Positions 1 to 5,002 of a stretch of DNA of 8,098 bases are shown here, piece by piece (position 1 is the first letter of the stretch; each line of letters opens with the position of its first letter). The stretch is taken from contig WFTY01000216.1 of the NCBI GenBank assembly GCA_015485245.1, positions 1 to 8,098 on the forward strand, written 5' to 3'. Source of the stretch: Anaerolineales bacterium. GTDB taxonomy: Bacteria > Chloroflexota > Anaerolineae > Anaerolineales > UBA11858. Both the position numbers and the translations under genes were made by a program. The notes beneath the pieces were generated by a model, which did not search any database, was not told the origin of the DNA, and saw only the letters and a program-made list of their open reading frames with translations.

Positions 1-1
1 C

Positions 2-268
2 CATGATATCGGTGCATTGGGTTATTTTGGGCAGCGTCAGTTGGTGGACCTGGCCGGGCTGGTCTCGCCGGAGGTGATCCCTATCCTGCGGGACGAGGTA
101 GCTCTGCGGGGTTATTTGAACGCCCGCGGGGTGGATTATCTCGTCACCTTTCCGGGCTGGTATCCTCACCTGACGGAGGGCATCCCTCTGGTCTACCAGA
201 CCGGAGGGCGCTTTAGCCCGGCGCTGGGCGGCGAGAATATGGCCGTGTTTCGCTGGGTTTCGCCGTAG
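2..268 (+). CDS. C-terminal fragment of a probable GT-C (ArnT/PMT-type) membrane glycosyltransferase
   Basis: The gene enters from the left edge and is open in this frame from base 2 to the TAG at 266-268, giving 88 residues. It begins HDIGALGYFGQR and continues with VDLAGLVSPEV and DYLVTFPGWYP. This pattern (a 'no longer at home in a young building' type ending: GALGYF, DLAGL, then a short alpha/beta stretch with a DYLV strand) is what I associate with the extracytoplasmic C-terminal part of large multi-pass GT-C glycosyltransferases and related hypothetical membrane proteins in Chloroflexota. In that family the enzyme moves a sugar from a lipid carrier to an outer acceptor. No membrane segment or catalytic motif lies in the visible part, so the assignment rests on resemblance only. 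It probably does not belong functionally to the pilus locus: a promoter starts 7 bases after its stop codon. It could be a family member without proven enzymatic activity. Confidence 0.5.
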   Translation, partial: HDIGALGYFGQRQLVDLAGLVSPEVIPILRDEVALRGYLNARGVDYLVTFPGWYPHLTEGIPLVYQTGGRFSPALGGENMAVFRWVSP

Positions 269-274
269 GTTTTA

Positions 275-303
275 TTGCTGGAGTAGTACTCCTGTGCTAT
301 ACT
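275..303 (+). promoter_or_regulatory. Sigma70-type promoter of the two-component operon
   Basis: A -35 element TTGCTG (275-280) and an extended -10 element TGCTATACT (hexamer TATACT at 298-303, TG at 295-296) are 17 bases apart. Transcription would start near 310, leaving a leader of about 25 bases before the response regulator ATG at 334. The element lies in the only non-coding stretch upstream of the regulator. The -35 matches the consensus only in part, but the extended -10 compensates. The same TGCTATA core occurs in the flp promoter at 2154-2162. Confidence 0.65.
280..292. promoter_or_regulatory. Perfect dyad in the promoter spacer, candidate operator
   Basis: GGAGTA (280-285), one central G (286) and TACTCC (287-292) form a perfect 6+1+6 inverted repeat lying exactly between the -35 and -10 hexamers. 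A protein bound there would block or remodel the promoter. The half-site TACTCC(T) fits the NarL-family heptamer TACYYMT, so autoregulation by the adjacent NarL/DegU-like regulator is an attractive inference. The half-site orientation and 1-base gap differ from the classic NarL 7-2-7 arrangement, so another regulator is equally possible. Confidence 0.45.
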
Positions 304-333
304 CAATCCCGAATTAAGCGCCTCAGGAGGATT

Positions 334-1053
334 ATGAAACCGGTTCGAGTTGTCATTGTGGATGATCATCCATTGTTCCGTCAGGGGGTGGTGGATACGC
401 TGGAGTTGGAAAATGGCTTTCGCGTCATCGGCGAGGCGGCGGATGGCGATGACGCTCTGGCGTTGATCCGTCAGACTGAACCGGATGTTGTGATCCTGGA
501 CGTCAATCTGCCCGGCAAAAATGGTTTGCAAATCACGCGCTGTGTGTGCGAGGAGGGCCTGCGCACGCGCGTGGTGCTGGTGACCGCTTATGATGATGCT
601 GAGCAGATGGTTCACGCGGTGCGCTCCGGCGCGGCGGCTTACTGCCCCAAGTATATCCAGCCCGAGGAGCTGATCCGCGTGTTACGGCTGGTCGCCGCGG
701 GGCAGCGGGTCTTTGGCAGCGAGGTGCTGGATGAAGACGAGGTCGCTGCCTGGGTGGAAGATTACCTCGACGGCGTTTCGGGTTCAGGGCGCGACCTTGA
801 CGAACCGATTCAACCGCTATCCAAACGAGAGATGGAAGTGCTTTCCTGTGTCACCCAGGGGATGAGCAACAAAGAGATCGCCGCGCTGTTGGGCATCAGC
901 TACCAGACGGTGAAAAACCACGTAACCGCGATCCTGCGCAAGTTGAACGTGGACGACCGCACCCAGGCCGCGGTTTACGCCTTGCGACGGGGATGGTTTC
1001 AGTTGTACGACCCGAAGGTGGACGCTGGGGATGGAACGATGGAGGAAAAATGA
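334..1053 (+). CDS. NarL/DegU-like response regulator (REC + LuxR-type HTH)
   Basis: A 239-residue DNA-binding response regulator. The receiver domain spans about residues 4-120 and has the full active site: acidic pair D10/D11, phospho-acceptor D56 in VVILDVNLPG, T84 and K106. The C-terminal LuxR/GerE helix-turn-helix lies at about 162-220, starting LSKREMEVL and containing the recognition helix in GISYQTVKNHV. A linker of about 40 acidic residues separates the two. The start is fixed by AGGAGG at 325-330 just before the ATG. The histidine kinase gene overlaps its stop by four bases (ATGA), so the two are almost surely translated together and form a cognate pair. Being immediately upstream of flp and the Tad genes, it is a likely regulator of pilus expression, but the target is inferred, not shown. 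The last 15 residues or so are a charged tail beyond the HTH. Confidence 0.93.
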   Translation: MKPVRVVIVDDHPLFRQGVVDTLELENGFRVIGEAADGDDALALIRQTEPDVVILDVNLPGKNGLQITRCVCEEGLRTRVVLVTAYDDAEQMVHAVRSGAAAYCPKYIQPEELIRVLRLVAAGQRVFGSEVLDEDEVAAWVEDYLDGVSGSGRDLDEPIQPLSKREMEVLSCVTQGMSNKEIAALLGISYQTVKNHVTAILRKLNVDDRTQAAVYALRRGWFQLYDPKVDAGDGTMEEK

Positions 1054-2123
1054 TGGTATTTAAGGACGCTGGCGACGCAACCTTGAATGCAGATCTTTCA
1101 CTGAATGAGTTTCTGGAAGACACGCTGGAAGAGGCCCAACAGACTTTGCGCGAGATTGACATCAAGTTGCAGCAAAGCCAGGTGGAGGTCAATCGTCTGG
1201 CGGAGCGCAATGCCACGATCAGCGCACATTTGCAAAAAATGCAAAAGCAGGCGGATGCGCTTCTGCCTCTTGAAGTCCGGCAAGCGTACACCGAGGCGAT
1301 GGAAGTGCAACAACGCCTTTTCCTGATGCGCGGGCAGATCGAACGGTTGAACAGCGATAAGCACAACACCGAGCGGATGGTCAGCTTGCTGGAGCAAGTG
1401 AAGGAGATGCTCGAAAACGGGGTGGTCTCTGGCAAAGGTTTGAGCAAAGAGACGTTTTCAATCATTGAGGCGATCATTCAGGCGCAGGAAGCCGAGCGTC
1501 AACGTCTTTCTCGGCAGATGCACGATGGCCCGGCTCAGGCGCTCTCGAACTTCATCCTGCAGGCAGAAATTGCCATGCGCCTCTTTGATATTGACCCCGA
1601 CCAGGCGCGCGAGGAGCTCACCGCGCTGAAAACTGCGGCTTCCTCTGCCTTTCAGCAGGTGCGCAATTTCGTCTTTGAGCTGCGCCCGATGATGCTGGAC
1701 GACCTGGGGTTGATCCCCACGCTCAAGCGGTATGTGGAGGCTTTCAAGGAGCAAACCGGATCTCAGGTGGACCTTGAAGTCTCGGGTGTGGAGCGCCGTC
1801 TGGAATCGTATGCAGAGGTGATTATCTTCCGCTCGATTCAGGATTTGGTGAGTTTTGTACACCATCGGGGACAGGCCACGCACATCAGTATCTATGTGGT
1901 CATCGAAGATGCCAGCGTGAAGGTTACGATTGAAGACGATGGCAAGAGCTTTACGAATGAGGAGGCCATGGAGGCCGGCGGCATTTCGATCAAGACGATC
2001 AAGGATCGGGTGGAAATGCTGGGTGGCTTTATGGATATCAACGCCTCGCGCCCGGAGGGAGGGATGATCGTGTTCCAGATCCCGGTGAGCACTTCTTCTC
2101 AGGCGGCGTTTACAGATTTGTAA
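1050..2123 (+). CDS. DegS-like soluble histidine kinase with a degenerate ATP-binding domain
   Basis: A 357-residue protein with no membrane segment, hence cytoplasmic. The start is ATG 1050, four bases after GGAGG (1041-1045) and overlapping the regulator stop; ATG 1053 is an in-frame alternative. An open frame extends further upstream but lies inside the regulator gene. Residues about 20-125 are a predicted coiled coil, as in DegS sensors. The HisKA_3 dimerisation domain (about 140-215) carries RQMHDGPAQAL with phospho-acceptor H158; D159-Q163 forms the DxxxQ motif linked to phosphatase activity in this family. FELRPMMLDDLGL (from 208) is the typical X-region. The HATPase_c domain (about 255-346) is recognisable but weak: in the N box the expected Asn is F269 (QDLVSF), in the G1 box DDGKS has S300 for the second Gly, and the G2 region reads ISIKTIKDR instead of the usual GLxxMRER. 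It may be a poor kinase, a phosphatase or a scaffold. Confidence 0.88.
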   Translation: MMVFKDAGDATLNADLSLNEFLEDTLEEAQQTLREIDIKLQQSQVEVNRLAERNATISAHLQKMQKQADALLPLEVRQAYTEAMEVQQRLFLMRGQIERLNSDKHNTERMVSLLEQVKEMLENGVVSGKGLSKETFSIIEAIIQAQEAERQRLSRQMHDGPAQALSNFILQAEIAMRLFDIDPDQAREELTALKTAASSAFQQVRNFVFELRPMMLDDLGLIPTLKRYVEAFKEQTGSQVDLEVSGVERRLESYAEVIIFRSIQDLVSFVHHRGQATHISIYVVIEDASVKVTIEDDGKSFTNEEAMEAGGISIKTIKDRVEMLGGFMDINASRPEGGMIVFQIPVSTSSQAAFTDL

Positions 2124-2134
2124 GTTGGCAGCTA

Positions 2135-2162
2135 TTGATTTAATGGGCAGGTTTGCTATAAT
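2135..2162 (+). promoter_or_regulatory. Strong promoter of the flp pilin gene
   Basis: TTGATT (2135-2140) and a perfect TATAAT (2157-2162) are 16 bases apart, and TG at 2154-2155 makes an extended -10. Transcription would begin near 2169, giving a leader of about 43 bases to the flp start. The promoter starts only 11 bases after the kinase stop codon and gives flp its own transcription, as expected for a highly expressed pilin. The leader contains a clear ribosome binding site, AAGGAG at 2198-2203, eight bases before ATG 2212. Confidence 0.8.
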
Positions 2163-2211
2163 GAGGGTACCTTTGTTGTAGAAGGAATCCCAGTAGAAAG
2201 GAGAATTTGCT

Positions 2212-2358
2212 ATGTTGTTCGCACCTAAGGAAAAAGGTCAAGGCTTGGTAGAGTATGCGTTGATCCTCGTTTTGGTCGCCGTTGTGGTGATCGTGATCCT
2301 TGCCCTGCTTGGCCCGGCCATCGGTAACGTTTTCAGCAACATTGTTTCCAATATCTAA
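2212..2358 (+). CDS. flp: Flp type IVb pilin, small
   Basis: A 48-residue prepilin, the structural subunit of the Tad pilus. A short charged leader (APKEKG, ending at G9) is followed by the Flp motif QGLVEYALIL. Cleavage by a TadV/CpaA-type prepilin peptidase after G9 would leave a 39-residue mature pilin with the conserved Glu at +5 and Tyr at +6. A continuous hydrophobic helix follows (about residues 16-40) and a short polar tail FSNIVSNI. Length is normal to short for Flp. The start is set by AAGGAG eight bases upstream. The gene stands alone between its own promoter and a hairpin terminator, ahead of cpaB. No second flp copy and no prepilin peptidase gene are present in the window. Confidence 0.93.
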   Translation: MLFAPKEKGQGLVEYALILVLVAVVVIVILALLGPAIGNVFSNIVSNI

Positions 2359-2381
2359 TTAACGTTTATCCTTTGATAGCC

Positions 2382-2413
2382 AATAAGGTCTTGCCGTTCG
2401 GTGAGACCTTATT
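2382..2413 (+). terminator. Hairpin terminator behind flp
   Basis: AATAAGGTCT (2382-2391) pairs perfectly with AGACCTTATT (2404-2413). Four further inner pairs, two of them G-U, close on a GTTC loop (2396-2399). The downstream side is T-rich (TTATTTAATTTC) but not a pure T run, so termination may be partial. It lies 23 bases after the flp stop. The likely effect is a large excess of flp mRNA over the downstream assembly genes, with read-through or a weak secondary promoter feeding cpaB. Confidence 0.8.
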
Positions 2414-2565
2414 TAATTTCTATGTGTGGTACTTTTGCAGGGGTGGCATTTCTGGATAATTTCAGGTAGACTTATAGTTGATCCTGCCGCTTTAGACGGG
2501 TGGGATCTTGTGTGCCAATGGTAGCATCGATCTCTTATCTTTAGCCAACGAACTGGGAGGCTATC
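2414..2565 (+). other. Non-coding leader of the cpaB-tadC operon
   Basis: About 150 bases without a convincing gene. A 15-codon frame from 2422 has no ribosome binding site. Promoter-like matches are weak: TTGCAG (2435-2440) with GATAAT (2455-2460) are only 14 bases apart, and TATAGT (2473-2478) lacks a good -35. An imperfect stem of nine pairs including two G-T pairs joins 2480-2488 to 2499-2507. The cpaB ribosome binding site GGGAGG is at 2555-2560, five bases before ATG 2566. TAGCC (2542-2546) could pair with GGCTA (2559-2563), covering the end of that site. Confidence 0.5.
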
Positions 2566-3711
2566 ATGCGTCGAGGACGAATTTTCTTTTATCTGGCAGC
2601 AATCTTGTTGATGCTTTTGGTGGCCGGATTTGTATTTTTGCAACGCTTTGCGCAGCCAGCGGCCCCGACGGATGTCGGCGCGCCGGAGCCCACGCCGGTA
2701 GTGGATTTTGTCCCTGTGGTGATTGTCGCTCAGCCGACGCCGCGCGGCACGGTGTTGAACGAAACCATGCTGGAAATGGTGGACCTCCCTCGCGATGTCG
2801 TTTTTGAAGGGATGTTTACCGATATGGCGCTGGTCGTTGGGCGCCGGGCAAAGTTTGACCTCGATTCGGGGATTATCCTGACGGCGAATATGTTGGTTGA
2901 TGAAGCCGGTTTGCTCTCTCGTACCGGTTCGCAGGCCGCGCTGGCCATCCCGCGCGGCAAGCTGGCGATGTCGATGCCGGTGGATCGCCTCTCACTGGTC
3001 TCTTACGCTCCTCGTCCGGGCGATCATGTCGCTGTGATGGCCTCCTGGTTGATTAAGGATGTCGATAGCGAATTCCAGGCCGAGTTGCCCAACCGTGTTG
3101 GTGTGGTGCGGGGGCCGTTCACCAACCCTGAAACCGGGGAGAGTCAGCTTACCATCAGTGTTCAAGGCGGAGAAGGCGTGCTGGGGCGTACTGAGCTGGA
3201 TCCGATTCTGAATGAGCTGGTCTATGTTGAGCCTTCCGAGCAGCAACGCCCTCGCCTAGTGACGCAGATCATCCTCTACGATGTGGAGGTCCTCCAGGTT
3301 GGTGAATTCCCCTTGCCCGAGGAAGAAGCTGCTGCTGCCCAGGCAGGGGCGGAGGGCGGCGCGCAGCCGGCCGACGCTGCGGCTCAGCAGCCGGCGCAGC
3401 AGCCAGCTGGTGCGACCGGAGAGCAACAAGCTACGCCGGCGATCGTCCCTCCCGATGTGGTCACCTTGATTATGAACCCCCAGGATGCGGTGGCGCTGCA
3501 ATATCTGATTAACAGTGGCGCCCAATTGACTCTGTTGCTGCGGGCATCCGGCGACGACACGCCGATCTCGACGGAAGCCGTCACTCTGCAATATATGTTT
3601 GATGTCTACAATGTGCCCATTCCGGCCAAGCTGCCCTACGCCATCGAGCCGCGCGTGGATGAGCTGCCCCGCCCCGGGCAGACGCTGCAACCCACTCCCG
3701 TCGCCCCGTAG
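2566..3711 (+). CDS. cpaB: CpaB/RcpC pilus assembly protein (SAF domain)
   Basis: A 381-residue Tad assembly protein. Residues 7-26 form a single membrane-spanning signal anchor after RRGR, so the rest is predicted outside the cytoplasmic membrane. A proline-rich stretch (31-46) leads to the SAF-type domain at about 47-112, with PVVIVAQPTPRGTVL, the DLPRD strand and VVGRRAKFDLDSG. The RcpC/CpaB C-terminal domain follows (about 120-345) and contains LAIPRGKLAMSMPVD and DPILNELVYV. It is interrupted at 251-290 by a low-complexity Ala/Gln/Glu/Pro insert, so the protein is longer than the roughly 280-300 residues usual for the family. It ends in a Pro-rich tail. In diderm bacteria CpaB works with the CpaC secretin; no secretin follows here, tadZ does. 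The role in a secretin-less envelope is unclear. GGGAGG upstream fixes the start. Confidence 0.87.
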   Translation: MRRGRIFFYLAAILLMLLVAGFVFLQRFAQPAAPTDVGAPEPTPVVDFVPVVIVAQPTPRGTVLNETMLEMVDLPRDVVFEGMFTDMALVVGRRAKFDLDSGIILTANMLVDEAGLLSRTGSQAALAIPRGKLAMSMPVDRLSLVSYAPRPGDHVAVMASWLIKDVDSEFQAELPNRVGVVRGPFTNPETGESQLTISVQGGEGVLGRTELDPILNELVYVEPSEQQRPRLVTQIILYDVEVLQVGEFPLPEEEAAAAQAGAEGGAQPADAAAQQPAQQPAGATGEQQATPAIVPPDVVTLIMNPQDAVALQYLINSGAQLTLLLRASGDDTPISTEAVTLQYMFDVYNVPIPAKLPYAIEPRVDELPRPGQTLQPTPVAP

Positions 3712-3745
3712 GGCCTGGGTCTGAGAATCACGCTGGAGAAACTGC

Positions 3746-4975
3746 ATGACCGATGAAGCCACTATCCGGGTTGTGATCGTCGACGATGTGCGTGAAACCC
3801 GCGAGAACATTCGCAAACTGCTTCAATTTGAGAAGGACATAGAAGTCGTCGGCGTTGCCACCACTGGCCGCGAGGGGATTCAAATGGCGCGCGAGACTTC
3901 GCCAGATGTCATCCTGATGGACATCAATATGCCGGATATGGATGGCATCGCAGCGACGGAGAGCATTCATAAGGAGCTGCCGCATATCCAGATTGTGATT
4001 CTCTCGGTGCAGGGCGATCCGAATTATATGCGCCGCGCCATGCTGGCCGGGGCGCGTGATTTCCTCACCAAGCCGCCGATGGTGGACGAGCTGATCGCCG
4101 CTATTCGCCGGGCCGGGAAAATGGCGCAGGCTGAACGACGCAAGGTTGAGGAACGTTATGTGACGGAGCGGACAGGCGCCGCGATGGCTGGCGAGTTCCC
4201 GCAGTCGCCGGGCGCATATGGCAAGGTGATTGTGGTGTATAGTCCCAAGGGCGGGGTGGGGACGACGACCCTGGCGACCAACCTGGCAGTGACGTTGCAC
4301 AATGCTGAGACGCCTGTGGTGCTGGTGGACGGCAAAATTCAGTTTGGGGATTTGATGATTATGCTCAACGAGCGCGGCAAGAACAACATCACTGATCTGG
4401 CGCCGCGCGTCGACGAGCTGGACCCTGAAGTGATCGAAGACGTCCTCATCACCCATTCGGCGACGGGGATGAAGCTGCTTGCGGCGCCTCCGCGGCCTGA
4501 ATACAGCGAAAACATCAACGGCGATCAGTTTGGCAAAATTCTGGCTTATCTGCGGCGTCTATACTCTTATATCGTGGTGGATGCGGGTTCTCATTTGACG
4601 GATGTCGCCCTCAGCGCGTTGGATGCCAGCTCACTGGTTGTGCTCGTTGCCATGCAGGATATCCCTTCGATCAATGACGCGCGTTTGTTCCTCGAGCTGG
4701 CTGGTGTGCTGGGCCTGGATACCGAGCGGATCTTGTTCGTGCTCAATCGCTTTGATAAGCGCATCGCCATTACCGCGGAGTCTATCGGCAACAATTTGAA
4801 GCACCCGGTTTCCGTGGTGGTGCCACAGGAAGAACGGGTTGTGTTGCCCTCGGTCAATCGCGGCGTCCCCTTTATTTTACAGGAGCGTAAGCGCCCGGTT
4901 GCTCGGGCGGTGTTGGAGCTGGCGGAGAAGGTGCGCCAGCGTCTGACGGAACTAGAAACTGTGCAAGAAGTTTAA
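3746..4975 (+). CDS. cpaE: TadZ/CpaE: receiver domain fused to MinD-like ATPase
   Basis: A 409-residue cytoplasmic protein thought to place the Tad machinery in the cell. Residues 6-125 are a receiver domain with all active-site residues: D13/D14, D59 in VILMDINMPD, S87 and K109. A charged linker (125-155) leads to a ParA/MinD-like ATPase (about 158-400). Its P-loop reads SPKGGVGTTT (166-175): the deviant-Walker signature lysine K168 is present, but the second P-loop lysine is T173. The switch region is VLVDGKIQFGDL and the Walker B strand YIVVDAGSHL (D279). This variation in the P-loop is, as far as I recall, common in TadZ/CpaE proteins. GGAG at 3735-3738 supports ATG 3746. It lies 34 bases after cpaB and 27 before tadA, consistent with one operon. 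Confidence 0.92.
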   Translation: MTDEATIRVVIVDDVRETRENIRKLLQFEKDIEVVGVATTGREGIQMARETSPDVILMDINMPDMDGIAATESIHKELPHIQIVILSVQGDPNYMRRAMLAGARDFLTKPPMVDELIAAIRRAGKMAQAERRKVEERYVTERTGAAMAGEFPQSPGAYGKVIVVYSPKGGVGTTTLATNLAVTLHNAETPVVLVDGKIQFGDLMIMLNERGKNNITDLAPRVDELDPEVIEDVLITHSATGMKLLAAPPRPEYSENINGDQFGKILAYLRRLYSYIVVDAGSHLTDVALSALDASSLVVLVAMQDIPSINDARLFLELAGVLGLDTERILFVLNRFDKRIAITAESIGNNLKHPVSVVVPQEERVVLPSVNRGVPFILQERKRPVARAVLELAEKVRQRLTELETVQEV

Positions 4976-5002
4976 CCGGCCGGGAAGATCAGGAAGTGAA
5001 GC

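Noticed and set aside
993..1049. Upstream extension of the histidine kinase to ATG 993
   Set aside because: The extension lies within the response regulator gene and has no ribosome binding site; GGAGG at 1041-1045 and the ATGA overlap favour ATG 1050.
2435..2460. Promoter for cpaB: TTGCAG with GATAAT
   Set aside because: The 14-base spacing is too short for a normal sigma70 promoter; kept only as a weak possibility in the leader description.
2422..2469. Possible 15-codon leader peptide after the flp terminator
   Set aside because: No ribosome binding site before ATG 2422, no regulatory codon run, and it is separate from the leader hairpin at 2480.
2508..2807. Plus-strand frame of 99 codons overlapping the cpaB start
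   Set aside because: Starts at a TTG without a ribosome binding site and mostly overlaps cpaB, whose signal anchor and SAF domain are clear in the other frame.
3728..4456. Minus-strand open frame of 242 codons opposite tadZ
   Set aside because: Antisense shadow of the receiver and P-loop coding sequence; no ribosome binding site context or domain, and composition typical of a shadow.
4976..4983. CCGGCCGG palindrome after the tadZ stop
   Set aside because: An 8-base GC palindrome is expected by chance in this composition and cannot form a useful hairpin loop.
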